This document shows, in pieces, positions 1-8,555 of a DNA stretch of 64,000 nucleotides (positions are counted from its first letter, which is position 1; the number at the start of each line of letters is the position of its first letter). The notes under the pieces are model-generated. The model saw nothing but the letters and a program-made list of their open reading frames with translations. It was not told where the DNA came from and ran no database searches. This stretch comes from 2-01-FULL-39-10-A sp964565795 (GTDB lineage Bacteria; Patescibacteriota; Microgenomatia; Levybacterales; UBA12049), in assembly GCA_964565795.1 (NCBI GenBank), contig CAZMGC010000001.1:1-64000 (forward strand). Direction: 5' to 3'. Made by a program: the position numbers and the translations under genes.

Positions 1-2
1 TA

Positions 3-125
3 GAACGCTTCACTGATAATGAAGAAGTAGATGGTCCGACTCCATCCCGATCCACTAAAAAACTTCGCCAGATTTTTCAGTGCAAGCACACTCACATTTT
101 GATCCTAAAAGCACCCCTTTTATAG
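3..125 (+). CDS. 3' end of an upstream hypothetical gene (partial)
   Basis: One frame is open from the window edge to a TAG at 123-125 and gives about 40 residues ending in ILKAPLL. The piece is polar with no recognisable motif. It is on the same strand as the next gene, 41 bases upstream of its start. It could be the tail of a real gene cut by the window edge or chance; the composition is plausible for protein but nothing more can be said. Confidence 0.35.
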   Translation, partial: ERFTDNEEVDGPTPSRSTKKLRQIFQCKHTHILILKAPLL

Positions 126-166
126 CTTGACTTTTAAGCCTAATTCTTCCACTATAAATATAGAAA

Positions 167-1069
167 GTGAATAGTGAATTTACGCTCAAAAAGGTAGCGG
201 TTTTTCTTCTGTTGGGAGTGGCTTTATTTGCAATTCCCATAACAGTTTATTTAGCTCAGCGTGAACAGGATACAAGAAGTAATGCTAATGTAATTCCTGA
301 AGATACCGTTGTAGCAGTGATTAATGGGAAGCAAATAACTAAAGCACAGGTTAGAGTTGTCGCTGAAGAATCAAATGAACCAGGAGACGTAACCTCTGAG
401 GTATTAAAAAATGCACTGTTAGTAATAGAGGAAAGAGAGATTCTAGATAATGCAGTTAATACTCTTGGAATTGAGTTAGATCAAGCATGGGTGGATGAAT
501 TAGTTGCTGAGGGGTATTCACAAAACGAAGCCAGATATCAGGTATTAAAAAATCAAGTAAAACTTAAAGCCGTAAAATCCCGTTCTGCTTTAACAGTGCA
601 GTTTTGGAATACGCCTGAAGCGGGGCTTGCTAATTTAACTGAAGCAGAAAGAGATACGTCAAAAAAACAGCTTTCCGATGGGATAGCAGCTCTAAATGAA
701 GCTGAAACAGGATTTGTAGGAGGTGATGATCCGCTTGAAATTGGAGATGCGCTTATTTCCAAATATGAATCATTAAAACCAGTCTTAGCAGTTAATGGTG
801 TAATTTTAAACGGATTAAGTGTTTCAGAAAGAGATGCAGCAGGTCATCCTCAGATTTATGAATTTGGAGATTCAGGATTAGATCAGGAAACACAAGTTGA
901 ACTTTTCAAATTAGCAATAAATGATGTTGATGTTGTAACCGATACGACGACTAATAGAGGAGGTATAGTTTTTAAAGTTATAACGGCTAATGATACTGGA
1001 GCAAGCACATATGACCAATGGTATACACAGCAAAAAGCATCTTTAGTTCAAGATCTTACTTTGTTATGA
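167..1069 (+). CDS. Membrane-anchored SurA-N-like exported protein
   Basis: 300 residues with a GTG start. Residues 8-30 form one hydrophobic segment, probably an uncleaved anchor, followed by the charged motif Q-D-T-R-S-N-A (34-40) that recurs in two other exported proteins here. Residues 45-65 (AVINGKQITKAQV) match the start of SurA-N/PrsA-type chaperone domains, and a long helical stretch follows. I do not see a parvulin (PpiC) domain, so a chaperone-like role outside the membrane is more likely than isomerase activity. The stop overlaps the next start (ATGA), so it is probably translated with the secreted Cys-rich gene downstream. The GTG is chosen because it precedes the anchor directly and no better upstream start is in frame. 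Confidence 0.6.
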   Translation: MNSEFTLKKVAVFLLLGVALFAIPITVYLAQREQDTRSNANVIPEDTVVAVINGKQITKAQVRVVAEESNEPGDVTSEVLKNALLVIEEREILDNAVNTLGIELDQAWVDELVAEGYSQNEARYQVLKNQVKLKAVKSRSALTVQFWNTPEAGLANLTEAERDTSKKQLSDGIAALNEAETGFVGGDDPLEIGDALISKYESLKPVLAVNGVILNGLSVSERDAAGHPQIYEFGDSGLDQETQVELFKLAINDVDVVTDTTTNRGGIVFKVITANDTGASTYDQWYTQQKASLVQDLTLL

Positions 1070-2169
1070 AGTTATTAAAATCGATAACCTTTTTTATGTT
1101 TGTCGTACTATTTATGTTTAGTGCGATAAAATCAGCAGAAGCTGCATTTGCTCCATGGAGACCGCTTTGTGTAGGAATCCAAGGAAAATTTGTAGCAAAA
1201 AATTGGAAAGGTGGACCAATTGAAGTGGGTTGCGTAGGAGACGATGGAGGCGCCACTAATCAGGCGGATCAGAGGTGTACTGGAGAAGTTCAAGTAGTAG
1301 AGCCAAATAAGGAATTTCGACTTACTAAATGTTCTTGTTGGGGAAGTAATAAAGGCTGTTTAAAAGTAGGAAAAGATTTGAAGCTAAATCCCCTAAATAG
1401 CAATAACAGAAAAACTATTACAATTGTAAAAAAGATTCAGGACACAGCTGCTTTTAAGAATAATGGTTGTACCCTTAACTCTACACAAATCGCAAATTAT
1501 TGTGCTGCAAATGGAGCTAAGCTTTTGGATAAAAACGTAAAAATAACTTGTGATGCTCCGCCTACAAATACTCCAACAAGAAAACCAAGTAATACTCCAA
1601 CTCCTACCAGAAATCCATCGCACACGCCAACTCCCACACCTAGGTTTACGAGTACTCCTACTCCAACTACGCCTATCTGCGTAGATCCTGATCGGGTAAC
1701 AAATGTAGAAGTCACATGTAGAAATTGCACTTCCAGAGGCTCTAGCGATGAAACCAGTAATGACGAGGCAAATATTATAGGCGAAGTAAACGAAGGGAAT
1801 GGATGTATTAGGAGAGCCCCGTTACTTCAATTAGTTGGCTCTTCAGAAAAAACTGGAAACGCAGGAGACACCATTAAATATGATTTCAAGGTTACTAGTA
1901 GAGATAGTTCGGCGTGTCTAAAACGTGGTTTTGTTCTAATCTCAGATTATGACAACAGCAATTTTGAATGGTTTGTTAATGATAATATTCCTGGTCTTGG
2001 TTATGATCTGGGTCCTGGAGAAGTATCGCAAGATGTTGCTATAGAAATTAACTCTTCAAGCGTTCTTAATTCAGGTAAAAGTTTGACTACGCAGATAAGA
2101 GCTTGGTATGGCGGAAGTGATGCTGCTAGCAAGAGTGAGTCTGTGAGCATTAAATATACTATTAAATAA
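1066..2169 (+). CDS. Secreted Cys-rich protein with Thr/Pro linker and C-terminal Ig-like domain
   Basis: The ATG at 1066 overlaps the previous stop by four bases and gives a 367-residue protein. It begins with a clear signal peptide (KLLK, a hydrophobic core, then SAEA-A near residue 27), which supports this start over one 16 codons upstream. Residues about 30-165 are Cys-rich, with roughly ten cysteines probably paired as disulfides. A Pro/Thr/Ser linker of TPTP-type repeats follows, then a second short Cys group, and the last 110 residues look like a beta-sandwich of the CARDB/NEW3 type (GDTIKYDFKV). No catalytic motif is visible. It lies between two exported proteins and is probably a surface component of the same system. 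Confidence 0.6.
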   Translation: MKLLKSITFFMFVVLFMFSAIKSAEAAFAPWRPLCVGIQGKFVAKNWKGGPIEVGCVGDDGGATNQADQRCTGEVQVVEPNKEFRLTKCSCWGSNKGCLKVGKDLKLNPLNSNNRKTITIVKKIQDTAAFKNNGCTLNSTQIANYCAANGAKLLDKNVKITCDAPPTNTPTRKPSNTPTPTRNPSHTPTPTPRFTSTPTPTTPICVDPDRVTNVEVTCRNCTSRGSSDETSNDEANIIGEVNEGNGCIRRAPLLQLVGSSEKTGNAGDTIKYDFKVTSRDSSACLKRGFVLISDYDNSNFEWFVNDNIPGLGYDLGPGEVSQDVAIEINSSSVLNSGKSLTTQIRAWYGGSDAASKSESVSIKYTIK

Positions 2170-2171
2170 TT

Positions 2172-3401
2172 ATGGATTTTAGAAACTGGAACGGAAAGAA
2201 AAAAGTTTTAGCAATCTTAGGCGGATTGTTTGTGATTGTCGGATTAGCGGTAACTGTTTTTCTAGTAAATCGTGTTCAGGATCTTAGAGGGCGAGCGGAA
2301 AAAGCTACCACGATTTCCCTAAATCCGTCTAGTCAGGAGGTTTCTCCAGGAGAAAATGCAACACTTGATGTGGTATTAAATCCAGGTGTGAATCAGGTAA
2401 ATTTCGTAAAACTTCACATCAAATACGATTCGAGTGTCTTTTCACTTGATGGAGATAATTATTTCGAACTTGACCCAGAGAGTGGATTTAGATTGTCGAA
2501 GCCAATTGAGATTCCTACGCCTGGTGAAATGATTATTACTGTGGATGTAGGTAGTGACCCAACGAAGGTTATAAGAACCACTCAAAGAATTGGAACTATC
2601 ACGCTTCCTGTAAACAGTGATTTTGAGGGTGGCGTAGAAAAAGATGTAGTAATTGATACAGATAAGACGCAAGTTCGTTCTATTCAGTCAAATGATGCAT
2701 TTAATGAAAATGTTTTGGCTAATGTAGAAAACGCGAAAATTATAATTACCGGGGGTGTTTGCGTTCCAAATACAGGAATTTGTTCTTGGGATGCTGCAGA
2801 TAAAGCAACAAAATATAAATATAAAATTTCAGAATTTAATAGAACAGAATCGGAAGGAATTGTAGTTGAAGAAGGTGAAGTAGATTCGGAAACCACTCAA
2901 GTAGAATTCCCAACAAAACCTGGTTTAACTTATAAATGCGAAGTTGTTGCTAAAAATGAATGTGGTGAATCAGCTCCTTCAGAAGGAGAGAGCACATGTG
3001 AGATTCCATCAGTAACACCAACTCCATCGATTATTGAAACTGGAACTCCAACCCCTACTAAAACTGGCACACCAACACCAAGTAAAACGGGTACTCCTAC
3101 ACCGTCTAAGACTAGTACGCCAACTCCAACTATTCCAGAGGAGGAAGAGCCGACGAATACTCCAACTCCCACTAATAAACCAACTTCTACTCCAACACCT
3201 ACGACCCCTCGAGTAGCTACAAATACACCTGTGCCTACAACTCCTCAGGGTGGAATTTCTACTCCTACACCAACACCTGTTGAAATAGCTGTTTCTACGC
3301 CTATCCCAACACTTCCTCCAACCGGAAATCCAGTGGTTATTACTGGGCTCGTAGGTGGATTCTTGTTCTTACTAGGAGGACTAGTACTTCTATTCCTATA
3401 A
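2172..3401 (+). CDS. LPxTG-anchored surface protein with cohesin-like and FN3-like domains
   Basis: 409 residues. Residues 10-33 form an N-terminal hydrophobic segment followed by Q-D-L-R-G-R-A. Residues about 45-205 resemble a cohesin/CBM-like beta sandwich (SPGENATLDVVLNP, then VNFVKLHIKYD). Residues about 210-300 look like a fibronectin III domain (YKYKISEFN, GLTYKCEVVAKNECG). A long Thr/Pro linker (300-380) follows. The C-terminus is LPPTG (381-385) plus a hydrophobic segment, the layout of a sortase signal, although the usual positive tail is missing (it ends LLFL). No sortase lies in this window. The start is two bases after the previous stop, so it is the third gene of the + strand export operon. 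It may be the wall-anchored cohesin partner for the dockerin proteins encoded nearby on the minus strand. Confidence 0.65.
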   Translation: MDFRNWNGKKKVLAILGGLFVIVGLAVTVFLVNRVQDLRGRAEKATTISLNPSSQEVSPGENATLDVVLNPGVNQVNFVKLHIKYDSSVFSLDGDNYFELDPESGFRLSKPIEIPTPGEMIITVDVGSDPTKVIRTTQRIGTITLPVNSDFEGGVEKDVVIDTDKTQVRSIQSNDAFNENVLANVENAKIIITGGVCVPNTGICSWDAADKATKYKYKISEFNRTESEGIVVEEGEVDSETTQVEFPTKPGLTYKCEVVAKNECGESAPSEGESTCEIPSVTPTPSIIETGTPTPTKTGTPTPSKTGTPTPSKTSTPTPTIPEEEEPTNTPTPTNKPTSTPTPTTPRVATNTPVPTTPQGGISTPTPTPVEIAVSTPIPTLPPTGNPVVITGLVGGFLFLLGGLVLLFL

Positions 3402-3424
3402 TTTAAATTTGTTATAATTTCGTA

Positions 3425-3874
3425 ATGAGTGAACCAGGTGGACAAGATTTAGCTCCAAAAGATAGACCATTAGATCCACAAGAAAATATGGATATGCAGG
3501 ATGTTGTTTTTGAAGTTCTTCGAGGAGCATTTCCTTTGCATCCGAGAATTCGTGAGGTTTTTGATTGGGAAGGAGAGACACTTGTAATTCCTCCTGTGAG
3601 AGCGCCTAAGAGGGTATATGAAGCGGGAAGAACAGTAACTCCCGATCATGTAGAAATTCACTTAAATACCACCGTAAGAAATAGAAAACCCGACGATCCG
3701 CAAGGGCAAGGATTAAGATTTAGGAGGCCCCGGTTTGGGTATACCGGGGAGAAAGGTCTTTTATCTGAGCATGTTCTGTTTGATAGAACGGGTGAATCAT
3801 TAGCTACGCAAAATACTTTTCGTACCTCAAGAGAAATTCAAAAATTTGCAAGAAGCCTAAGGGGTGCAAAATAA
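3425..3874 (+). CDS. Hypothetical Arg-rich cytoplasmic protein
   Basis: 149 residues with no signal peptide or membrane segment. The N-terminus is acidic and Pro-rich and the rest is unusually Arg-rich (FRRPRFGY, RTSREIQKFARSLRG). I do not recognise the family. A TATAAT box at 3413-3418 is six bases upstream of the ATG, so the mRNA is probably leaderless, and there is no Shine-Dalgarno sequence. It belongs to a group of Arg-rich, Lys-poor small proteins scattered through the window, unlike the Lys-rich core proteins around it. Confidence 0.6.
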   Translation: MSEPGGQDLAPKDRPLDPQENMDMQDVVFEVLRGAFPLHPRIREVFDWEGETLVIPPVRAPKRVYEAGRTVTPDHVEIHLNTTVRNRKPDDPQGQGLRFRRPRFGYTGEKGLLSEHVLFDRTGESLATQNTFRTSREIQKFARSLRGAK

Positions 3875-3941
3875 TTTTTACACACAAAATATGATTTTCT
3901 AAATATCCGTTTGATATACTACCTGCTTACTGATCTTAGAA

Positions 3942-4019
3942 TTTACAATAAGGTCAGGGAATTGTAAAATAATATAGCACAACCCCACGAACTTAATACT
4001 GGAGTTGGAGTTACTCCAG
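3942..4019 (+). promoter_or_regulatory. Two inverted repeats upstream of the carbonic-anhydrase-like gene
   Basis: TTTACAAT (3942-3949) pairs perfectly with ATTGTAAA (3961-3968) across 11 bases. CTGGAGT (3999-4005) pairs perfectly with ACTCCAG (4013-4019) across 7 bases, 11 bases before the ATG at 4031. A TATACT box lies at 3915-3920. If transcription starts just after that box, both repeats fall in a leader of about 100 bases, where the second hairpin could control ribosome access. The first could instead be an operator. Confidence 0.4.
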
Positions 4020-4030
4020 GGATAGAAGCG

Positions 4031-5731
4031 ATGCATAGAGCAAGTACTATAGAAAACAGACTGCTACCGGAAAGAGTAAGGGGACAAATCTTTGGGTTTG
4101 TAGATTTATTAGAGTCATATAACTCCAGATTACCTGCTGAAAGACAAAGATCTCCTGAGGATTATAGATATTTAAGACATTTTTTCCCTGCATTTGTTAC
4201 AGATAGAAATAGTAGAGCAGAGGAAGTAAAATCCCCTGAATATCAGGCGGTTTCAGAAATAGCTCACGAAGCTCTTCCTATGTCGACTCTTGCAGTTATG
4301 TGTATGGACGGGAGAGTAAAGATGATTCATGCCTTCGGATTCTCAGCAGATATTGGGAGCGCTATAAGAGTCCCGGGAGGAATTTTAAAGGATTTTGTTA
4401 GAGGACCAGATGGTAAATTAAGACTAGATAAGGGCACAAGTTTTGCAAAGCAGCTAGATTCAGCCGTATCTAAGAATAGACATTTAGCAGAAGTATTTGA
4501 TAGTCATTGGGGATGTGCGGCTCAAGGTAAAGAGGAGAAGGCTAGGGGAAAAAAACCAGAAGATGGCGGATTATTCAGTGATGTTTTATATAAGAGAGAA
4601 ATGGCAGATGCCACTAGATTATATGTAGTTGAAAAACATTTGGACGCAAGACATTTGTCTTTAATTCAAACAACCTTCAATCCAGTTACAGGCTATATGT
4701 ATATGGGGCTTGAAACAGACGAGGCATTAGCTTTTGCAAGAGAGAGGGCTGGCGCAAGAGCTAAAGAGCATGGAAGAGATCATGCTGTTCCTGTTTATTC
4801 TAAAGAAGTAATTAGATCTATGATTGAGGAGGGTTTGGTTGTTTCCACAGGTCAATTAATTGAGCTACCTGCAGTGCGAGAAGCTTTTGATCAGCACTTC
4901 TTTGAAGTTAGTTGGAAAGATGATTATATAACTAGTGCAAAAAAGTTCTGGGAAGGTATTAACTCCATGAGGGATGTTTTATTTCCAGTCTTGAAAAGAA
5001 ATTTAGTTTCGATTTATCCAGGTCTACAAAGCATGGATAAAGGTTCTCAGCGCGAGCTTGAAGAAAGAGCCATGCTTTTATTAGCGAATTCGTTTAACGC
5101 TTTTCTTCATAATAGAGATCATAATGAAGCGCAATACCTAGATATGTCTGATGAGGATTATGAAAAACAGGAGCATTATGAATATGATAGACACAGAGAA
5201 GAGGGTGTAAAAATATCCCGTGGTGGTCATCCAGTGTATGATATCGCTATGCTCGTTATAAATAGTGAGGATAAAGAAACTATGGCGGCGGATTTGGAAT
5301 TCGGAAGTGAAATTGTTAGAGAAAATAGACTTTTAGGAAGAATAAAAGATTCTTCGGGGGTATATGAGACTCCAGAAGATTTTGCAGCTGCTCCAGTTCC
5401 AGTTGTTATGCAAGAAATTATTACAGATCCAAGATTAACTGAAAAAGATTGGCAAGCTTTGGATGAGATTGATTGGACAGGTATTCAAGATTTGCCGTGG
5501 GATAAATGGACTTCGAGTGAATTTGCAGAATGGCTTGGAGAAAAAGCAAAACTTCAAAATTCAATTAGCACCGCAATTGATAGATTAAGGATAAATATGG
5601 CAACCATTTTTGACAGAAATTCACAGTCTTCTGCGCATTTGGTAGATCAATATAAAGTAGCGCTACCGATCGTTTGTGGCGCTGATAGAGAAACACATGC
5701 AGTTATTCCTTTTGTTAAATTAGGCCAATAA
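4031..5731 (+). CDS. Beta-carbonic-anhydrase-like protein, large
   Basis: 566 residues without signal peptide. The pattern C91-x-D93-x-R95, then an Ile/Gly-rich strand (AIRVPGGIL), then H159-x-x-C162 matches the zinc ligands and Asp/Arg dyad of beta-class carbonic anhydrases. The protein is much longer than the usual 200-220 residues, with an N-terminal helical part of about 80 residues and a C-terminal extension of about 350. That length recalls carboxysomal CsoSCA enzymes, but no carboxysome genes are present. The likely reaction is CO2 to bicarbonate, which would suit the neighbouring purK/purE-type carboxylation need, but this is inference. The frame is open upstream to about 3975 without a good start, so ATG 4031 is chosen. 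It is convergent with the metalloprotease gene three bases downstream. Confidence 0.5.
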   Translation: MHRASTIENRLLPERVRGQIFGFVDLLESYNSRLPAERQRSPEDYRYLRHFFPAFVTDRNSRAEEVKSPEYQAVSEIAHEALPMSTLAVMCMDGRVKMIHAFGFSADIGSAIRVPGGILKDFVRGPDGKLRLDKGTSFAKQLDSAVSKNRHLAEVFDSHWGCAAQGKEEKARGKKPEDGGLFSDVLYKREMADATRLYVVEKHLDARHLSLIQTTFNPVTGYMYMGLETDEALAFARERAGARAKEHGRDHAVPVYSKEVIRSMIEEGLVVSTGQLIELPAVREAFDQHFFEVSWKDDYITSAKKFWEGINSMRDVLFPVLKRNLVSIYPGLQSMDKGSQRELEERAMLLLANSFNAFLHNRDHNEAQYLDMSDEDYEKQEHYEYDRHREEGVKISRGGHPVYDIAMLVINSEDKETMAADLEFGSEIVRENRLLGRIKDSSGVYETPEDFAAAPVPVVMQEIITDPRLTEKDWQALDEIDWTGIQDLPWDKWTSSEFAEWLGEKAKLQNSISTAIDRLRINMATIFDRNSQSSAHLVDQYKVALPIVCGADRETHAVIPFVKLGQ

Positions 5732-5734
5732 TTA

Positions 5735-8551
5735 TTACTGTTCGCTCTGAACAGATAATTCTCGAAGAAATAAGTTGTAATCATCTTGATTTACTCGTCC
5801 ATCATCTGAAAGGTCTGCGCTAAGTTTTTTTCCTGATTCATTACAATTTTTTGCAGGCGCTAAATCTGAATAACAGTCTATGATAACTTTGTAATCATCA
5901 ATAGATAGTTGTCCGTCGTTATTAATATCTCCGGAGACGAGTGTTATCGAATTAACTTGGATTGTCTTCCCCTTTTCTATAGTTACTATTCCGTCATATT
6001 GTTTCTTGAGAAATTTGTCTGATTTAATCTTTAGTAAAAAATTCCCGCTTAAATTTAGTGAGCTAATATTTACGTTTCCATTAAAATCTCCGCTTGCTGA
6101 GTTGTAAATAATTACACCGTTTTGCTTAGCTCTGAGAGAGCCATCAGGGTTATAAAGCTCAATATATAAATTGCGTGTGATATTTTGTGGAGAAAGATTA
6201 CCAACTAGATTTGGATTTGTATTATCCCCCCCACGTCCAATTCCATGTAGTTTAATGTTTGTAAAATTTAGGAGAGTATCAGTGGGTAATGGTGACGGGG
6301 TAGGAGTGCCAGTGGGTTTTGGTGTAGGAGTAGGAGAGGGTGTATTTGTAGGTTTTTTTGTGGGGGTTGGGGTATTTGTTGGTGCTTTTGTTGGTGTAAT
6401 AATGTTTGATGGTTTAATCGTTGGAGCTTTGGTTAACTGTGGTGTTGGTGTATTCGTGGGTTTTGGAGTTGGTGTTTTTGTTCCGCCCGCTGGTCCAGTT
6501 GAAATTTTAGGAGTGGGTGATACCGATGTTCCTTCAAGAATAATAAATTTAAAGTTCTCAGTCTTACTCAAAGATCCATTTCTAGCATTTATTTTAATTT
6601 TTAATGCCTGCTCGCCACTTGAGGTAGTTCGCGGAGAAGTAACAGTAAATGCTTTTGATGCGGATCCCTGTGCATTAACTGAGAGTTTTGAATTCCCAAG
6701 ATCTGCAGTCCAGCTACTGCTTGGAAGTATTGTCTCAAGACTATATTCAGTTGGTCCACAGCCGTTAAGATCATTGTTGTCAATTGTTATTTCATAATTT
6801 TTTGTAGATCCGGCTGCGCCACTTCTGGTAAGTGGAGTAACTGAAATGTCTGGATCGCGCCTAAAACAGGGGAGTTCGCCAATTGTTATAGCAAGAGTTA
6901 CCTTATTTGAGTCCTTTGCGATTTGTTTAATCCTAATATTATTTTGTTGATCGTAAAGTTCTTCGCCATTTTTAAGTGCTGCATCATCAAACCAGCCCAA
7001 GGTCAAAGCGCTTGACGGATTTCCTCCAGGATTAGTATCAACTAAGAAAGTTTTAAATGTGTTATTTCTTACAGGAAATTTGTTAGTAGGTCCTACTTTT
7101 ATCATTGCACCGTTTGTAACTGAAGCTGGAAGATTTTTATCAAATCCCACTGGTTGTCTAAAATCTATAAAATAAGCATCTCCTATATTTCTTCTTGGTA
7201 TTCTAATTAATTGAGTATTTGTTGAAGCCTTTGAAGAAGTATATAGATCAACTTGTGTTGTTCCAATACTATTTACTATTTTTAAATTAGAGTCTGGTAT
7301 AAATCCTAATTTATATTTATTATGGCCTCCTGTTTGAGGGAAATAGTGGTATTGAAAGCCCATTATGTCTGAATGGTCACCATATTCACCATCTGTGCAC
7401 GTGCCATAAAAGTCAATTGATTTACTTCCACAACTTATGGTGTCCGCATGTCCAAGACCAAGATTATGACCCATTTCGTGAATGAGCGCTGTTGTTCTAG
7501 AAATAAGACTTACTTGAAAATAATGGCCGTTTACCATCATCCTTGAAAAATTTCTACTAGGAGAAGTTTGATTGCCGATGGTAGCTTGTGCGACAAAAGT
7601 GCATGGGTTAGAAGCAGTATCAATTGGAGTGGGACCAAGTCTCGGGAAGATGTATGCCCTGTGCTGATATCCATCTAGATTTTCTCCTCTGGCTTCAACT
7701 TTTTTATCTGCATCCTCTGTCGGGTATCTAAGTGCATAAAAAAGAAAATCAGATCTTTTACAAAGCTCACTTGCACTCCAGTTAATTTTTACTGGGTCGA
7801 AAACTTTTCCTGTAATTTTAATTTTCCCAAAGGAGATGCTTTCATAATATTTCGCTACTGAATTGCTATCATTAAAAAATCGATTTTGAAGCTCAGTTTT
7901 TGTATAGTCCTGGTTATCTTTATCTGAAAAGTTTACGGGAATTATGGCAATTTTATGTTCTTCTGTGATTTCATCTTGCGCTTGAAGAACATTATCTTTT
8001 GATATTTTATATGGAATAAAAGTTCCATCTAATAAATATCCCTTAACTTTGACCTTAGTGCCAATTTCAATTTTCTTTTTTAGTTTTTTTGAGGGTCTGA
8101 AATCATAAGAATTTAACAAATCATCATTATTATTAATTTCAACAAAAATATATTCTTCCTTTTCGCTTTCCATATCTTTAAGATTTATGTAACCAGTCTT
8201 TTCGATTTCTTCTTCGACTGAATTTTTTGTGAGAGTGGGAAGAGTGCGTTTGGTTTCCGAATCTAAAGCGCTTTCTAGAAACTTCTCTGGGTTGTCTTTA
8301 GCAAGTTTTTTCATTTTTTCCTTACGTCTTTGGGAGACAACTGTTTTGTCTGTAGTATTAGTTTTTTCAAAAAGCTGATTCGTTAATACGTTTGCGTCAG
8401 AATCTAAATTCGCCCTTCCTCTTGAGTCTCTAAGATCACTTTGCGAAACCGTGAGTATGGTTAGGGGAATAGAGGCGAGCACTAGTAACGCTCTAACTAA
8501 CGAAAGAAATTTTTTGCGCGAAAATCCTTGCTTCCTAAATTTGTCATCCAT
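5735..8551 (-). CDS. Secreted M11-like metalloprotease with C-terminal dockerin
   Basis: 938 residues. The N-terminus has an uncleaved-looking hydrophobic segment (15-35) followed by D-S-R-G-R-A (42-47). Residues about 50-190 look like a propeptide. The catalytic part carries HEMGHNLGLGH (358-368, a metzincin zinc site) followed by GEYGDHSDIMG, the Met-turn layout of gametolysin (M11) peptidases. A NEW3-type beta-sandwich (about 565-670), a long Thr/Pro linker (675-755), a conserved module (757-867) and a dockerin follow. The dockerin has two calcium loops, DINNDGQLSIDDY and DLSDDGRVNQDDY. It overlaps no gene but starts four bases after the stop of the cohesin gene 8556-9173, so the two form an operon. 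It likely cuts proteins outside the cell while docked to a cohesin. Confidence 0.75.
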   Translation of the reverse strand: MDDKFRKQGFSRKKFLSLVRALLVLASIPLTILTVSQSDLRDSRGRANLDSDANVLTNQLFEKTNTTDKTVVSQRRKEKMKKLAKDNPEKFLESALDSETKRTLPTLTKNSVEEEIEKTGYINLKDMESEKEEYIFVEINNNDDLLNSYDFRPSKKLKKKIEIGTKVKVKGYLLDGTFIPYKISKDNVLQAQDEITEEHKIAIIPVNFSDKDNQDYTKTELQNRFFNDSNSVAKYYESISFGKIKITGKVFDPVKINWSASELCKRSDFLFYALRYPTEDADKKVEARGENLDGYQHRAYIFPRLGPTPIDTASNPCTFVAQATIGNQTSPSRNFSRMMVNGHYFQVSLISRTTALIHEMGHNLGLGHADTISCGSKSIDFYGTCTDGEYGDHSDIMGFQYHYFPQTGGHNKYKLGFIPDSNLKIVNSIGTTQVDLYTSSKASTNTQLIRIPRRNIGDAYFIDFRQPVGFDKNLPASVTNGAMIKVGPTNKFPVRNNTFKTFLVDTNPGGNPSSALTLGWFDDAALKNGEELYDQQNNIRIKQIAKDSNKVTLAITIGELPCFRRDPDISVTPLTRSGAAGSTKNYEITIDNNDLNGCGPTEYSLETILPSSSWTADLGNSKLSVNAQGSASKAFTVTSPRTTSSGEQALKIKINARNGSLSKTENFKFIILEGTSVSPTPKISTGPAGGTKTPTPKPTNTPTPQLTKAPTIKPSNIITPTKAPTNTPTPTKKPTNTPSPTPTPKPTGTPTPSPLPTDTLLNFTNIKLHGIGRGGDNTNPNLVGNLSPQNITRNLYIELYNPDGSLRAKQNGVIIYNSASGDFNGNVNISSLNLSGNFLLKIKSDKFLKKQYDGIVTIEKGKTIQVNSITLVSGDINNDGQLSIDDYKVIIDCYSDLAPAKNCNESGKKLSADLSDDGRVNQDDYNLFLRELSVQSEQ

Positions 8552-8555
8552 TTAC

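Noticed and set aside
127..158. Promoter TTGACT...TATAAA before the first complete gene
   Set aside because: The spacing is 20 bases, outside the 16-18 seen at other promoters, so it is not listed as a feature.
1497..1730. Val/Gly-rich minus-strand ORF, and similar ones at 2930-3172 and on the + strand at 6171-6797
   Set aside because: They are complements of Thr/Pro linker repeats of the surface genes; repeats of ACTCCAACT-type codons keep the other strand open by composition.
3030..3310. Tandem short repeats that might be a CRISPR or minisatellite array
   Set aside because: The repeats are irregular codons for Thr-Pro in a secreted protein linker, with no constant repeat and spacer lengths.
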